Part shown: positions 10,697 through 21,666 of the stretch, in pieces
How positions within the stretch are numbered: position 1 is the stretch's first letter
How the letters are laid out: each line of letters starts with the position of its first letter
From: Shewanella psychromarinicola
Lineage (GTDB): Bacteria > Pseudomonadota > Gammaproteobacteria > Enterobacterales > Shewanellaceae
Direction: 5' to 3'
DNA: 64,000 bases
Assembly: GCF_003855155.1 (NCBI RefSeq)
Contig: NZ_CP034073.1
Location: forward strand, 4,588,001 to 4,652,000
Made by a program: the position numbers and the translations under genes
Notes under the pieces: generated by a model
Told to the model about the DNA's origin: nothing
The model's input: only the letters and a program-made list of their open reading frames with translations
Database searches by the model: none

Positions 10697-11203
10697 TTAT
10701 TTGCCTTTGCTTAAGGCTTCTACCACTTTGCTGCTAATGTCAGCTTCTGGCTTAACAAAAATAACTGCGCCACGTTGCAGCACCATGTCGTATTTTTCTT
10801 TATCAGCAATGGTATTAATGGCTTTTTGAACTAGAACTAATAGCTTGTTTTGCTCTTCACCTTGACGACGACGCATGTCTTCGTCTAATGCTTTGCCTTT
10901 TAATTGGAATTCAGATTTTAATGATTCCATTTTACGGACTAAATCAGTCTTTTGTGTGTCGCTCATTAAGGCGCCGTCACGTTGTTGCTTTTCGACCAAA
11001 GAACGCATTTCCTCCTGCATTTTTTGGACTTCAGCAACACGATCACCAAACTCAGCTTTTAATGATTTAGAAATTTGTTCGCGCTGTGGCAGCTGTTCAA
11101 ACACCTCACCCATATCAACCACCGCGAGTTTTTCCGCTTGGGCTAGCATAGGGGTAGCAAATAATGCCAATGTAATTAATGCGCGATTTACCATCTTTTT
11201 CAA
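10697..11203 (-). CDS. skp: periplasmic chaperone Skp/OmpH
   Basis: Trimeric periplasmic chaperone that holds unfolded outer-membrane proteins on their way to BamA. The 168-residue precursor has a signal peptide ending near LAQA (about residue 23) and long charged coiled-coil helices with an E/K/Q-rich middle, as in the jellyfish-shaped Skp trimer. I keep the TTG start at 11203 because AAGGAG lies 6 nt upstream; the ATG three codons later would be about 15 nt from it. It follows bamA closely, the usual arrangement. Confidence 0.94.
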   Translation of the reverse strand: MKKMVNRALITLALFATPMLAQAEKLAVVDMGEVFEQLPQREQISKSLKAEFGDRVAEVQKMQEEMRSLVEKQQRDGALMSDTQKTDLVRKMESLKSEFQLKGKALDEDMRRRQGEEQNKLLVLVQKAINTIADKEKYDMVLQRGAVIFVKPEADISSKVVEALSKGK

Positions 11204-11259
11204 AGTAGACTCCTTGTTAAAATTGTCGTTATCAGCTAAACATGCCGAGTGTATTTGTT

Positions 11260-13743
11260 TTAGAACGTTTTGCCAATATTGAATGAGAAAATCTCTGTCT
11301 CATCATCTTCATACTCTTTGAGTGGCCAAGCTAAACTGAATACCATAGGACCCATTGGCGATAACCACTGTACGCTCATACCCCACGAGGCACGTATGCG
11401 CTCAGGATCACTATAATCTTCTAACTTAATAAACTGATCCGCTGGCAGAGTGCGATACGAATCATAATCGAACTCGGTATCCCATACGTTACCGGCATCG
11501 ACGAAGAAACTGGTCCGCACTGAGTTAGTGTATGCTTCATCGAGGAACGGCGTCGGCACGATCATTTCAAAGCTGGCTGTCGCAATCGCATTACCACCAA
11601 TCGAGCGACCTTGGCTCACCTGAATCGTATTAGGATCACCCGGCAAACTACAACCATCACCAGAAACGTCCGGAGCACATTGTTCACTACCACGATATAA
11701 ATAGAACGAACGTGGACCGACTGAGTTCGACTTAAAGCCACGTAACGAGCTGCTACCACCAGAGTAATAGTTTTCCCAGAACGGTAAGATTTGATCGTTG
11801 TCGTTAAATTGACCATAACCGTTTGAATAACCTAAACGGGCGCGAGCCAAAAATACAAACCCATGTTGAGGTGTCAGCGGGAAGTAGAAATTGGTGTCAA
11901 AATCCGTTTTAAAGTACTGCAAATCAGAACCCGGCACGGTCATTTTACCGCTTAAACGTTGCGATGAACCGTCTGTCGGGAACGTACCACGGTTAAGTGT
12001 GCTGCGATACCAACCGGCATTCAATTCAAAGTTATCAAAGCTTAAGTCTGAGTTTGCATCATCCGTTTCACGATACACATTATAGAAACGCAATGCTTGT
12101 TCATAAGCCGATATTTCTGAAATAGTATTATGACGATAACCAATACCACCGTTTAAACGGTTGGATTCATTAATCGGAAATCCTGAGTTTAATGCAACAC
12201 CATAAGATTGATTCTTATAGCGCTCAAGGTTAGCCTCGTTGGCATCAAATTCGTTCCAATACACACTGCCGCCTAAACTCACACCATCTTTAGTAAAGTA
12301 TGGATTGGTGAAAGACAAGTTAGCACTGCGCGAGTATTTATTAGTATTGATACTAATACCCGCTTGGTTACCTGTACCAAGGAAGTTATTTTGTTCAACC
12401 CCAAACTGCAAGCTCACACCTGATTCAGTACCATAACCCACACCGGCGTTAAACGAACCTGATGGCTGCTCTTTTACTGCGATGGCCACATCGACTAAAT
12501 CGTCACTGCCTGGCACTTGAATTGTTTCGGCATCAACGGTTTCAAAATAACCTAAACGGTTAAGGCGAAGTTTAGACTGCTCAATCTGAGCAGAATTCAA
12601 CCACGCCCCTTCCATTTGACGTAATTCGCGACGCAGTACTTCGTCTTTGGTTACCGTGTTACCGGTAAAGTTAATTGAGCGAACATAAACACGCTTACCT
12701 GGCTTGATATTGATGTTGAGTACCACTTCTTTGGATTCATCATCAATTTCAGGATAGGTTTTCACTTCAGGATAAGCATAACCAAAACGGCCAAGATATT
12801 TACTGTACATTTCTTCGGTGAATGTTACATCGGCACCGTTGTACATATTGCCTGCTTTGATTGGTAAAATACCTTTCATTAACGCTTCGCGGCCCATAAG
12901 GTCACCAATTAAGTTAACTTCTTTTACCTTGTACGTTTCGCCTTCATCCACATTAATAGTGATGTACAAACCTTTACGGTCCGGTGTCATCGCCACTTGT
13001 GTTGAGGTGACTTCAAAACGAATATAGCCTTGATTATGGTAATAGGTTTTGATTGTTTCTAAGTCAGCTTGTAGCTTTTGCTTTTGGTAGCGACGCTCAC
13101 CAAATAAATCCCACCATGCCACATAGTCTTTAAGCTCAATCATGCTGATGAGCTCAGAGTCAGAAAACACTGTGTTACCTACCACGTTAATTTGGCGAAT
13201 TTCAGCCGCTAAACCTTCGGTAAACTTAAATTTAAGCTCAACACGGTTACGAGGTAAGTTGATGATTTGCGCTTCAACTTTGGCGCCGTATTTGCCCACA
13301 CCGTAATAGAAATCTTGCAAGCCTTTTTCAATGCCTGACAACATGGTTCTATCAAGTGATTCGCCCGCTTTAACACCAGAACCGTCAAGACTTTCTTGTA
13401 ACTGTTCGTCTTTGATATCTTTATTACCTTCAAACGAGATAATACTGATAGTAGGACGCTCTTTAACCGTGACAAAAAGTATACCGTCTTCATGACTGAC
13501 ACTGATGTTTTCAAAATTGGTTGAACCGTAAAGGCTCTTAATCGCTTGCTGTAATTTAACTTCATCTACCGTGTCACCTACTTTCACAGGTAAACTCAAT
13601 AGTGCTGCACCGAGAGCAACTCGTTGCAGACCTTCTACTTGGATGTCGGTCACTTCAAAAGGTTGGAAAGACTCTGCCCAACCATTCCCTGAAAAAGACG
13701 CGCCGACGAATAACATCGAGGCAAAAATTTTATTAAATCTCAT
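11260..13743 (-). CDS. bamA: outer-membrane protein assembly factor BamA
   Basis: Core of the BAM complex, which folds and inserts outer-membrane beta-barrels. The 827-residue precursor has a signal peptide (about 1-23, ending NGWA), five POTRA domains (about 24-425) and a 16-strand barrel ending in FSFNIGKTF with the terminal Phe typical of outer-membrane proteins. The extracellular loop near 690-710 contains two Cys residues that could pair. It lies between rseP and skp, as in most proteobacteria. Confidence 0.97.
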   Translation of the reverse strand: MRFNKIFASMLFVGASFSGNGWAESFQPFEVTDIQVEGLQRVALGAALLSLPVKVGDTVDEVKLQQAIKSLYGSTNFENISVSHEDGILFVTVKERPTISIISFEGNKDIKDEQLQESLDGSGVKAGESLDRTMLSGIEKGLQDFYYGVGKYGAKVEAQIINLPRNRVELKFKFTEGLAAEIRQINVVGNTVFSDSELISMIELKDYVAWWDLFGERRYQKQKLQADLETIKTYYHNQGYIRFEVTSTQVAMTPDRKGLYITINVDEGETYKVKEVNLIGDLMGREALMKGILPIKAGNMYNGADVTFTEEMYSKYLGRFGYAYPEVKTYPEIDDESKEVVLNINIKPGKRVYVRSINFTGNTVTKDEVLRRELRQMEGAWLNSAQIEQSKLRLNRLGYFETVDAETIQVPGSDDLVDVAIAVKEQPSGSFNAGVGYGTESGVSLQFGVEQNNFLGTGNQAGISINTNKYSRSANLSFTNPYFTKDGVSLGGSVYWNEFDANEANLERYKNQSYGVALNSGFPINESNRLNGGIGYRHNTISEISAYEQALRFYNVYRETDDANSDLSFDNFELNAGWYRSTLNRGTFPTDGSSQRLSGKMTVPGSDLQYFKTDFDTNFYFPLTPQHGFVFLARARLGYSNGYGQFNDNDQILPFWENYYSGGSSSLRGFKSNSVGPRSFYLYRGSEQCAPDVSGDGCSLPGDPNTIQVSQGRSIGGNAIATASFEMIVPTPFLDEAYTNSVRTSFFVDAGNVWDTEFDYDSYRTLPADQFIKLEDYSDPERIRASWGMSVQWLSPMGPMVFSLAWPLKEYEDDETEIFSFNIGKTF

Positions 13744-13774
13744 AGAGCACTTCTAATTATTAGTCTGTCCTTGC

Positions 13775-15145
13775 TCAGAGTCGGGCAAAATCGTTGAATA
13801 AGGCTACACCCATCAACATTAGCAGCAAAGCTGCGCCAAACCTGAAACCTATTTCCTGCACCTTTTCGGGTACAGGCTTACCAGTAATCACTTCTATAAA
13901 GTAATACAGCAAGTGTCCACCATCGAGCACTGGCAGAGGCATTAAGTTAATAATGCCTAAGTTAACGCTGATGAGCGCAATAAAACCTAGAAAGTACACT
14001 AAGCCGTAACTTGCACTGGCGCCTGCGCCTTGTGCAATCGAAATAGGACCACTAAGATTTTTCACCGATACATCGCCGGTAAATAATTTCCCGATCATCT
14101 TAAAGCTGACGACAACGAGTTGCCACGTTTTGTCAGCTGCAGCAATAACCGAATCTACTATGCCATACTCAAGCTCAAAGCGCATATTATCAGGCCATTG
14201 GTCTTGGGTTGGGCTAATTCCAACAATCCCGATAGTCTCACCGTCAGGATTTTGTTGTGCTTTTGGCACAACATTAACATTGATGAGTTCACCTTGACGT
14301 ATCAATGTCATATTAATATTTTTGTTAGCAGAGCTTTGTACCACATCAACAAACGTATTCCAATCGCTGTATGGCGTGTCATTAATGTTGACTAATTTAT
14401 CGCCAACTTTAATACCTGCTTGCTCTGCCGCACTGTTTTTACTGACTGCGGCAATGGTTGGATCGATCCCAGGGCGAAAAATACCCAAACCTAATGAGGT
14501 TATAGGAGATTCTTTTTCGGGATCAAATGCCCACTGGCGGGTATCAAGTTTTACGGTGCGAGCCGGCATATCCATGCCTGATAATTCAGATAGTGGCGCC
14601 AAGGTTAACTCAATACTGTCGTCACCAATATGACCGACTAAGGCTAAGTTAACCTCTTGCCAAGTGCGTACCTTGCGTCCTGATACTGCCATAATCTGTT
14701 GCGGCTCAACCAAGCGAATAACACTGGCAGGGCTATCTAACTTGGTACTGTCAATGACCGGTTTTATCGACGGAGTACCAATAAGGTACATGACATATAG
14801 GGCCAAAATAGCAAAAATAAAGTTAGCAATGGGGCCTGCTGACACAATCGCAATACGCTGCCACACTGTTTTACGGTTAAACGCTTGATCAAGTAGATGT
14901 TCAGGCACCTCTTCAACGCGCTCATCGAGCATTTTGACATAGCCACCGAGTGGGATCATGGCGACAACATATTCAGTGCCATCTTTACCCACTTTGCGCC
15001 AAATCGCTTTGCCAAAACCAATAGAGAAGCGCTCGACTTTAACACCACAGCGACGGGCAACCCAAAAGTGGCCATATTCGTGTGCGGTAATCAAAATACC
15101 TAAAGCGACAATAAAAGAACCTAAGCTCCAAAAAAAATCTATCAT
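13775..15145 (-). CDS. rseP: site-2 protease RseP
   Basis: Inner-membrane zinc protease that cuts RseA after DegS, releasing sigma-E, and also clears signal peptides. The 456-residue protein has the zinc motif HEYGH near residues 23-27 in the first membrane helix, two PDZ domains in the periplasmic middle, and the second active-site motif NLMPLPVLDGGH near residue 400. It is 12 bp downstream of dxr and just before bamA, linking envelope-stress signalling to its main client pathway. Confidence 0.96.
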   Translation of the reverse strand: MIDFFWSLGSFIVALGILITAHEYGHFWVARRCGVKVERFSIGFGKAIWRKVGKDGTEYVVAMIPLGGYVKMLDERVEEVPEHLLDQAFNRKTVWQRIAIVSAGPIANFIFAILALYVMYLIGTPSIKPVIDSTKLDSPASVIRLVEPQQIMAVSGRKVRTWQEVNLALVGHIGDDSIELTLAPLSELSGMDMPARTVKLDTRQWAFDPEKESPITSLGLGIFRPGIDPTIAAVSKNSAAEQAGIKVGDKLVNINDTPYSDWNTFVDVVQSSANKNINMTLIRQGELINVNVVPKAQQNPDGETIGIVGISPTQDQWPDNMRFELEYGIVDSVIAAADKTWQLVVVSFKMIGKLFTGDVSVKNLSGPISIAQGAGASASYGLVYFLGFIALISVNLGIINLMPLPVLDGGHLLYYFIEVITGKPVPEKVQEIGFRFGAALLLMLMGVALFNDFARL

Positions 15146-15157
15146 TATTCCTCTGAA

Positions 15158-16348
15158 CTAATTAAGTGCTTTAATGGCAGACATTGCTGTCGTGCGTGTT
15201 TGTGCATCTAACTGTAAAATATCGTCAATACTGGCTAAGCGAGTTTGTTGTACCTGGTCTAAACAACGTGCGTTTATAGTTGCAATATCAGTAAAACGGA
15301 TCTGACCCTTTAAGAAAGCATCAACGGCAACTTCGTTAGCAGCATTTAATACTGTGGTGGCTTCTTGCCCTTGTTCACAGGCTTGCATGGCTAAACGCAA
15401 ACAGGGAAAACGACTGAAGTCAGGTTCACAAAAGCTTAATTGTCCGACTTTGAAAAAGTCTAAAGGTTCAACGCCAGCGTCAATTCTTTGCGGATAGCTC
15501 ATAGAATGAGCAATGGGTGTACGCATATCGGGGTTACCCATTTGCGCAATAACAGAGCCATCTCGGTACTGCACCATTGAATGAATCACGCTTTGCGGGT
15601 GAATGACCACTTTGAGTTGTTCAGCCTGCGTGTTAAATAGCCAGCGGGCTTCGATAAACTCTAAACCTTTATTCATCATAGTGGCTGAATCAACAGAGAT
15701 TTTAGGTCCCATAGACCAATTAGGGTGATTACACGCCTGAGCAGGCGTCATCGCACTCAGGGTGGTTAAATCAGTGTTTAAAAACGGCCCACCAGAACCG
15801 GTTAATAAAATATGTGAGATGCCATTGGCAGTCAGATCGCAATAGCCTAACTGGGCTTGTACATTAGTCGGTAAACATTGAAAAATCGCATTATGCTCGC
15901 TGTCGACAGGTAAAACGGTTGCTCCCGATGCTCTAGCCGTGTGCATAAATAACTCACCCGACATCACTAATGCTTCTTTGTTGGCTAACAACACCCGTTT
16001 ACCCGCTTTAACGGCATCAAATGTCGGCACTAAACCAGCAGCACCAACAATGGCCGCCATAACGGTATCAGTGCGACTGTCTGTCACTAACGCGTTCAGA
16101 GCCTCAGCCCCTGTCGTCACTTGAGTAATGCAGTTTTTAGGTAATAATGCTTTCAGCTGCATAGCAGCGCTCTCGGCCACCATATGAGCATATTCAGGCT
16201 GATGGGTGATGCACAAGGCCAGCATTTTATTAACACTGGCATTGGCCACTAATCCATGGACATGAAAATCGGTAGGGTTATTTACAATCACGCTTAAAGT
16301 GCTTGCACCTATTGAGCCTGTTGCCCCTAAAATCACTATATTCTGCAT
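15158..16348 (-). CDS. dxr: 1-deoxy-D-xylulose 5-phosphate reductoisomerase
   Basis: Second step of the MEP isoprenoid pathway: NADPH-dependent rearrangement of DXP to MEP. The NADPH-binding start [17 protein letters not shown] and the substrate-site motif [12 protein letters not shown] are visible. I prefer the ATG at 16348 (396 residues), which aligns with the family N-terminus. The frame extends to a GTG at 16363 overlapping the end of cdsA, which would add five residues. Neither start has a clear ribosome binding site, so coupling to cdsA is likely. Confidence 0.95.
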   Translation of the reverse strand: MQNIVILGATGSIGASTLSVIVNNPTDFHVHGLVANASVNKMLALCITHQPEYAHMVAESAAMQLKALLPKNCITQVTTGAEALNALVTDSRTDTVMAAIVGAAGLVPTFDAVKAGKRVLLANKEALVMSGELFMHTARASGATVLPVDSEHNAIFQCLPTNVQAQLGYCDLTANGISHILLTGSGGPFLNTDLTTLSAMTPAQACNHPNWSMGPKISVDSATMMNKGLEFIEARWLFNTQAEQLKVVIHPQSVIHSMVQYRDGSVIAQMGNPDMRTPIAHSMSYPQRIDAGVEPLDFFKVGQLSFCEPDFSRFPCLRLAMQACEQGQEATTVLNAANEVAVDAFLKGQIRFTDIATINARCLDQVQQTRLASIDDILQLDAQTRTTAMSAIKALN

Positions 16349-16353
16349 TGGTA

Positions 16354-17211
16354 TTACATCCACAGGGTGATATAGATAAAGGTAAATACTGGCAGTGCTG
16401 CGGTTAAACTGTCGATACGATCCAAAACACCACCGTGACCAGGTAAAATAGAGCCTGAATCTTTAATGTTAGCAGCACGTTTAAACATGCTTTCAGACAA
16501 ATCGCCAAAAGCAGATGCCAGCGCAGTGACTAACGTGACCACAATGAGCAAGCCTAACTCTTGTTCTGGCGCGACATACATAATACCCGCAACCACAACC
16601 ATAGTGGTAATTAAGCCACCCACTAAGCCCTCAAGTGTTTTAGCTGGGCTCACACTCGGCATCAATTTATGCTTACCTAACTTACGGCCAGCAAAATAAG
16701 CCCCCGTATCCGTAGCCCAAACCACTAGCATGACAAGAAACACTAATGCACCACCATAATAGGGGTGAACGTTGCTGCTTAATGATTTAAGCGCGATCAA
16801 AGAGGCAAAACACGGTATGAGTGTTAACTGGCCAAACATGGATTTCAACATTGGGCTGTCTTTCCATATTTTGGCACTTTTAGGAAAACTAAACACCAAT
16901 ACGCTGCTGACTATCCACCAAAATACACCGATAGTGATAATGGCAAGGTACATAGGGTGTAATTGCCCTTTAAACCACAACACATCAATGGGTACAGCTA
17001 AATTAAGCGCTATGAGTAAAAGACCGAGTGTCGCGGTAAAAGACCACTGGGTGACATTACAGCTTGGGTCAATAAAACTGCCCCACTCTTTTGCTGCAAT
17101 TAAAAACACTGGCACTAACACCCAAGCAAACACATTTGCTGATAGTAAAAATATAGCCCCGAGTACAATTGGGATTAACCACAATGCTGTTATTATTCGT
17201 TGTTTTAGCAA
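16354..17211 (-). CDS. cdsA: phosphatidate cytidylyltransferase
   Basis: Makes CDP-diacylglycerol from phosphatidate and CTP, the branch point of phospholipid synthesis. The 285-residue membrane protein has about eight hydrophobic segments and the family's conserved C-terminal region [14 protein letters not shown] followed by [19 protein letters not shown] and [13 protein letters not shown]. It lies 20 bp after uppS. Confidence 0.96.
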   Translation of the reverse strand: MLKQRIITALWLIPIVLGAIFLLSANVFAWVLVPVFLIAAKEWGSFIDPSCNVTQWSFTATLGLLLIALNLAVPIDVLWFKGQLHPMYLAIITIGVFWWIVSSVLVFSFPKSAKIWKDSPMLKSMFGQLTLIPCFASLIALKSLSSNVHPYYGGALVFLVMLVVWATDTGAYFAGRKLGKHKLMPSVSPAKTLEGLVGGLITTMVVVAGIMYVAPEQELGLLIVVTLVTALASAFGDLSESMFKRAANIKDSGSILPGHGGVLDRIDSLTAALPVFTFIYITLWM

Positions 17212-17231
17212 GAAACTAATCCTCTTAAGAT

Positions 17232-18056
17232 TTATATTGCGCGTATCTCTTCAATTTGACTCCCGGTCAAACCAAAACGGCGCTGCCGACGGGCAAAAAT
17301 GGCAATGGCATTTCGAAATGCTTGCTCATCAAAGTCAGGCCATAGAGTGTCAGTAAACACAAACTCGGCATAGGCGGCCTGCCATAATACAAAATTACTA
17401 ATGCGGTAGTCACCGCCAGTTCGGATCATTAAATCAACTTCGCTCTGACTTTGCATGCACAAATGTTCATTTAATGCTTCTTCAGTCATCTGACTGCTGC
17501 TGATTTCACCACTTTCAACTTTTTCGGCTAATTTTTGTGCTGCTTGCAAGATATCCCAACGTCCGCCATAGTTCGCCGCCACATTTAATATCAAACCGGT
17601 ATTGGCAGCCGTTTTGTCTTGAGCCGACGCAATTTGCTTTTGCAAGCGAGGCGAAAAGCGACTGATATCACCAATAATATTGAGCTTAACTTGGTTTTTG
17701 TCGAGTAATTTTAATTCACGTTGTAACACTGTAAAAAACAGTTCCATTAGCAAACTGACTTCTTTATCTGGTCGGCGCCAATTTTCACTGGAAAATGCAA
17801 ACAAGGTTAATGATTCAATACCAAGTTGACTTGCAGTACTTACCGCACGACGCACCGCTTTAACACCCGCTTTATGACCAAAAACCCGCGCTTTACCCTG
17901 CAGTTGTGCCCAGCGGCCATTGCCGTCCATAATAATCGCAACATGCTTAGGCAGAGATTGTTTTACCGCATCAGATAATTGTCCTGGCAGCAATTGCGAA
18001 GTCATTAACTCCGAATCGGCTTTAGGGTCTGATTCAAACTCAACTGTAGAAGACAT
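17232..18056 (-). CDS. uppS: undecaprenyl diphosphate synthase
   Basis: Cytosolic cis-prenyltransferase that builds the C55 carrier for peptidoglycan and O-antigen. The catalytic motif [11 protein letters not shown] starts near residue 40, and the C-terminal [15 protein letters not shown] and FTDTLWPDF motifs are intact. The protein is 274 residues, about 20 longer than E. coli, because of an N-terminal extension rich in Ser/Asp; an internal start is possible. A terminator lies between frr and this gene. Confidence 0.95.
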   Translation of the reverse strand: MSSTVEFESDPKADSELMTSQLLPGQLSDAVKQSLPKHVAIIMDGNGRWAQLQGKARVFGHKAGVKAVRRAVSTASQLGIESLTLFAFSSENWRRPDKEVSLLMELFFTVLQRELKLLDKNQVKLNIIGDISRFSPRLQKQIASAQDKTAANTGLILNVAANYGGRWDILQAAQKLAEKVESGEISSSQMTEEALNEHLCMQSQSEVDLMIRTGGDYRISNFVLWQAAYAEFVFTDTLWPDFDEQAFRNAIAIFARRQRRFGLTGSQIEEIRAI

Positions 18057-18081
18057 CTACGACAATCCTTTATAAAAACAA

Positions 18082-18110
18082 ACGCCGTGTAGTATACCCT
18101 TACACGGCGT
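18082..18110 (-). terminator. terminator between frr and uppS
   Basis: A 10-bp perfect stem ACGCCGTGTA/TACACGGCGT with a 9-nt loop is followed on the minus strand by TTTGTTTTTAT. It should end most frr transcripts, so uppS-cdsA and downstream genes probably have their own promoter or rely on read-through. Confidence 0.8.
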
Positions 18111-18137
18111 GTTAACTCTAGCGTCTAAATTGACAGA

Positions 18138-18695
18138 TTATACTTCCATCAACTCTTTTTCTTTCGTTGCTAGAATTTGATCAATATTTTTGATAGATGA
18201 ATCAGTGTGCTTTTGCACTTCATCTTCACTACGACGAACATCATCTTCAGTACAGTCTTTGGCTTTTTCAAGCTTCTTGACTTCACTGATCGCATCACGA
18301 CGCACGTTACGAATAGCAATACGGCCGTTTTCTGCTTCGTTACGGACCACTTTGATGAAGTCTTTACGACGTTCTTCAGTTAACGAAGGTAACGGAATAC
18401 GTAGCGTTGCACCGGCAGTCATCGGGTTTAAGCCCAAATCAGAGCTCATGATTGCTTTTTCTACCGATTGAACTATCGATCTATCGAACACGTTTACAGT
18501 TAATGTACGAGAGTCTTCTACACCCACGTTAGCCACTTGATTAAGGGGTGACGTAGAGCCATAGCAAGAAACCTGAATAGAATCTAATAAACTTGGGTGT
18601 GCACGACCGGTGCGAACTTTCGCCATTTGGTTTTTAGTAGACTCAACGCATTTACTCATACGCTCACGCGCATCTAACATAATAGTATCAATCAC
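18138..18695 (-). CDS. frr: ribosome recycling factor
   Basis: Works with EF-G to split ribosomes after termination. The 185-residue protein is the standard length, with the start [20 protein letters not shown], the [11 protein letters not shown] motif and the [19 protein letters not shown] segment. Order rpsB-tsf-pyrH-frr is the conserved one. Confidence 0.97.
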   Translation of the reverse strand: MIDTIMLDARERMSKCVESTKNQMAKVRTGRAHPSLLDSIQVSCYGSTSPLNQVANVGVEDSRTLTVNVFDRSIVQSVEKAIMSSDLGLNPMTAGATLRIPLPSLTEERRKDFIKVVRNEAENGRIAIRNVRRDAISEVKKLEKAKDCTEDDVRRSEDEVQKHTDSSIKNIDQILATKEKELMEV

Positions 18696-18813
18696 AATAA
18701 TTTCCTTTTTGTCACAAATTCATCTGTGTCTGAGCATTAGCCTAAGAATGACACATGCAATAAAACGGCTCAAACATTTAAATTATATAATGTAATATTT
18801 TTTGTGTCTGTGA

Positions 18814-19551
18814 TTAAGCAGGTTTTTTACTGCTAATAATCGTACCTTCTTGTTCACCCATAATCACCCGGCGAAGTGCACCTGGCTTATTCATATTGAA
18901 GACAAGAATAGGCATATTATGATCACGCGCCATAGTAAATGCAGCAAGATCCATTACTTTTAATTCTGATTCAAGGACTTCCGCAAAAGTAAGCGTTTCA
19001 TATTTAACCGCTTCAGGGTTTTTCATCGGGTCTGCAGAGTATACACCATCTACTTTAGTACCTTTTAGTACCACTTCAGCTTCAATCTCAATACCACGTA
19101 GACATGCTGCAGAATCCGTTGTACAAAATGGATTACCGGTACCCGCGGCAAAAATCACCACTCGACCAGACTTTAATAAACTAATTGCTTCTGTCCAGGT
19201 GTAGTCATCGCATACACCTTTGAGCGGGATAGCAGACATAAGGCGGGCATTAACATATGCACGGTGCAAGGCATCACGCATGGCTAAGCCATTCATTACG
19301 GTTGCTAACATACCCATGTGATCGCCCACTACGCGGTTCATGCCTGCTTTTGCTAAGCCTTCGCCACGAAATAGATTACCACCACCAATAACCACACCAA
19401 CTTGAATTCCAAGTTCAACAAGCTCTTTCACTTCTTGTGCCATACGATCAAGTACTTTTGGGTCAATGCCGAAGCCTTCTTCACCCATTAATGCTTCACC
19501 GCTTAATTTAAGCAGAATGCGTCTAAACGCCGGTTTTGGATTGGTGCTCAT
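18814..19551 (-). CDS. pyrH: UMP kinase
   Basis: Phosphorylates UMP to UDP; a hexameric amino-acid-kinase-family enzyme controlled by GTP and UTP. Motifs [25 protein letters not shown] and [15 protein letters not shown] are present. I chose the ATG at 19551 (MSTNPKP, 245 residues) because AGGA lies 9 nt upstream and the length fits; an ATG at 19569 would add six residues. The tsf terminator lies just upstream. Confidence 0.96.
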   Translation of the reverse strand: MSTNPKPAFRRILLKLSGEALMGEEGFGIDPKVLDRMAQEVKELVELGIQVGVVIGGGNLFRGEGLAKAGMNRVVGDHMGMLATVMNGLAMRDALHRAYVNARLMSAIPLKGVCDDYTWTEAISLLKSGRVVIFAAGTGNPFCTTDSAACLRGIEIEAEVVLKGTKVDGVYSADPMKNPEAVKYETLTFAEVLESELKVMDLAAFTMARDHNMPILVFNMNKPGALRRVIMGEQEGTIISSKKPA

Positions 19552-19575
19552 AATTTTCATCCTGATCATAACAAA

Positions 19576-19595
19576 ACCGCAGCGGTTGCTGCGGT
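19576..19595 (-). terminator. terminator after tsf
   Basis: Stem ACCGCAGC/GCTGCGGT (8 bp, 4-nt loop) followed on the minus strand by TTTTGTTATG. It lies in the 68-bp tsf-pyrH gap and probably separates the two transcripts in part. Confidence 0.75.
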
Positions 19596-19619
19596 CTTAG
19601 GGTATTTAGATAAAAGCGA

Positions 19620-20471
19620 TTACGCTTTTTTAGTCGCTGCAATTTGTGCAGCTACTTCAGCAGCAAAATCTTCTGCTTTTTTCTCGATACCTTCACCCAC
19701 TTCTAAACGAACGAAATTGGTTATTTTAGCGCCTTTCGATTTAAGAATTTCGCCAACCGTTTTCTTAGGTTCCATGATGAAAGCTTGACCAGTAAGAGAT
19801 ATCTCACCAGTGAACTTCTTCATACGACCGAAAACCATCTTCTCAGCGATTTCAGCAGGCTTGCCTTCATTCATCGCGATTTCGATTTGAAGCGCTTGCT
19901 CTTTTGCTACAAGTTCAGCAGGAACATCTTCAGGGTTAACGAAATCTGGCTTAGAAGCAGCAACGTGCATTGCGATGTGCTTTAGCGTTTCTTCATCAGC
20001 TTCGCCGGCTACAACAACACCAATACGATCACCGTGACGGTAAGATGCTAGGTTTGCACCTTCGATATACTCAACGCGACGAACGTTGATGTTTTCACCG
20101 ATTTTAGTTACTAGCGCAACACGCGTTTCTTCAAACTGTGTTTTTAAGTCTTCGATAGTAACTTTAGATGCAGCAGCAACGTCTAACACTGAGTTAGCGA
20201 ATGCTAGGAAGTTTGAATCTTTTGCAACGAAATCAGTTTGGCAGTTAACTTCTAATAGTGCAGCGAAACCGTCGCCATTCTTGATTAGAATTGTACCGTC
20301 AGCAGCGATGTTACCTGATTTTTTAGCAGCCTTCGCGGCGCCGCTTTTACGCATGTTATCAATTGCTAGTTCGATGTCACCGTCAGTTTCAGTCAGTGCA
20401 TTCTTACAGTCCATCATGCCAGCGCCAGTGCGGTCACGAAGTTCTTTAACTTGGGCAGCAGTAATTGCCAT
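19620..20471 (-). CDS. tsf: elongation factor Ts
   Basis: Nucleotide exchange factor for EF-Tu. The 283-residue protein has the N-terminal UBA-like part with [16 protein letters not shown] and the core motif [12 protein letters not shown]. It follows rpsB with an attenuator-like hairpin in between, the usual arrangement. Confidence 0.97.
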   Translation of the reverse strand: MAITAAQVKELRDRTGAGMMDCKNALTETDGDIELAIDNMRKSGAAKAAKKSGNIAADGTILIKNGDGFAALLEVNCQTDFVAKDSNFLAFANSVLDVAAASKVTIEDLKTQFEETRVALVTKIGENINVRRVEYIEGANLASYRHGDRIGVVVAGEADEETLKHIAMHVAASKPDFVNPEDVPAELVAKEQALQIEIAMNEGKPAEIAEKMVFGRMKKFTGEISLTGQAFIMEPKKTVGEILKSKGAKITNFVRLEVGEGIEKKAEDFAAEVAAQIAATKKA

Positions 20472-20516
20472 TGTTAAATCCTCTAATTTAATTCGACTAA
20501 TATTGCATTTATAAAA

Positions 20517-20536
20517 CAGGGGCCGATTGGCCCCTG
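20517..20536 (-). terminator. attenuator/terminator between rpsB and tsf
   Basis: Perfect 8-bp stem CAGGGGCC/GGCCCCTG with a 4-nt loop, followed on the minus strand by TTTTATAAAT. In E. coli a hairpin in the same gap lowers tsf expression relative to rpsB; the same role is inferred here. Confidence 0.75.
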
Positions 20537-20588
20537 CTCACCAATTATCTTATTGGCAAATAAGGGGGATGGAAACCATCACGCCTTA

Positions 20589-21317
20589 TTAAACAGCTTC
20601 TACGAAACCGTCTTGCTCTGCTTGTACCGCTAAATCTTGACCACGGCCAGCATTAGCAGCTTCAGCAACAGTAGAAGTGTACAAACGGATAGCACGCATC
20701 GCATCGTCGTTACCTGGAACGACATAGTTAACACCATCTGGTGCAGAGTTAGTATCAACAACTGCAACAACTGGGATACCTAGGTTGTTTGCTTCTTTAA
20801 TAGCGATATGCTCATGGTCAGCACCGATAACGAATAATACGTCAGGTAAACCGCCCATGTTCTTGATTCCGCCTAAAGACTTTTCTAACTTGTCTAATTC
20901 GCGAGTACGCATTAGCGCTTCTTTCTTAGTTAACTTGTCGAAAGTACCGTCTACAGACTGACTTTCTAGCTCTTTAAGACGCTTGATTGACTGACGAACA
21001 GTTTTCCAGTTAGTTAGCATGCCGCCTAACCAACGGTGATCAACATAGTACTGATCACAAGAAAGTGCAGATGCTTTGATAGCTTCGCCAGCAGCGCGCT
21101 TAGTACCTACGAATAATACTTTACCTTTCTTAGAAGCAATGTTGCTAATGAAAGCTAAAGCTTCGTTGAACATTGGCACGGTATGCTCAAGGTTGATGAT
21201 GTGTACACCATTACGAGCGCCGAAGATGAAAGGCTTCATCTTAGGATTCCAGTAACGAGTTTGGTGACCGAAGTGAACACCAGCTTGTAGCATGTCGCGC
21301 ATTGAAACAGTAGTCAT
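20589..21317 (-). CDS. rpsB: 30S ribosomal protein S2
   Basis: Small-subunit protein S2. The start is the ATG at 21317 ([19 protein letters not shown], 242 residues), the family's conserved N-terminus. The open frame extends 50 codons further but only through the leader. Conserved segments include [20 protein letters not shown] and [18 protein letters not shown]. It begins the rpsB-tsf-pyrH-frr run. Confidence 0.97.
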   Translation of the reverse strand: MTTVSMRDMLQAGVHFGHQTRYWNPKMKPFIFGARNGVHIINLEHTVPMFNEALAFISNIASKKGKVLFVGTKRAAGEAIKASALSCDQYYVDHRWLGGMLTNWKTVRQSIKRLKELESQSVDGTFDKLTKKEALMRTRELDKLEKSLGGIKNMGGLPDVLFVIGADHEHIAIKEANNLGIPVVAVVDTNSAPDGVNYVVPGNDDAMRAIRLYTSTVAEAANAGRGQDLAVQAEQDGFVEAV

Positions 21318-21404
21318 TGTATATACCTTAATGTAAGGGGTTAGACCTCCACGCATCCCATGTCTCGACTTTCTAACTTCCGTTAAGAATGAGAAAGCAC
21401 CCCG
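21318..21404 (-). promoter_or_regulatory. rpsB leader (S2 autoregulatory element)
   Basis: The transcribed leader contains GGGGT near 21400-21404 and ACCCC near 21337-21341 closing a domain that includes GCGTGGAGGTCTAACCCC just before the start region. This is the conserved pattern of the gammaproteobacterial rpsB leader through which S2 represses its own synthesis. The assignment rests on remembered consensus, not on a covariance search. Confidence 0.6.
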
Positions 21405-21666
21405 AAAAATGTGTCGATACGTGTGTGATTTAGTATTTAAGTTAATTGCCATGTATAATGACCGCAATATTTTACGATTTGCCGAACAAGATGTATATCT
21501 AGCTTAAAAAAGCCGCGATTGACATCATATTAACTCGAACCGTACAACAACGATTTTACACATAACGGCGCGCTTTATACCATAAACGGCATGTAAATAC
21601 AACTTTTTGCCGTAAAACCTTGGATAAAACATGCCTATTTTGACCGTCAAAGGATAGAGAGTTTTC

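Noticed and set aside
21318..21467. 50-residue extension of ribosomal protein S2
   Set aside because: This stretch is the untranslated autoregulatory leader; the conserved protein begins at 21317.
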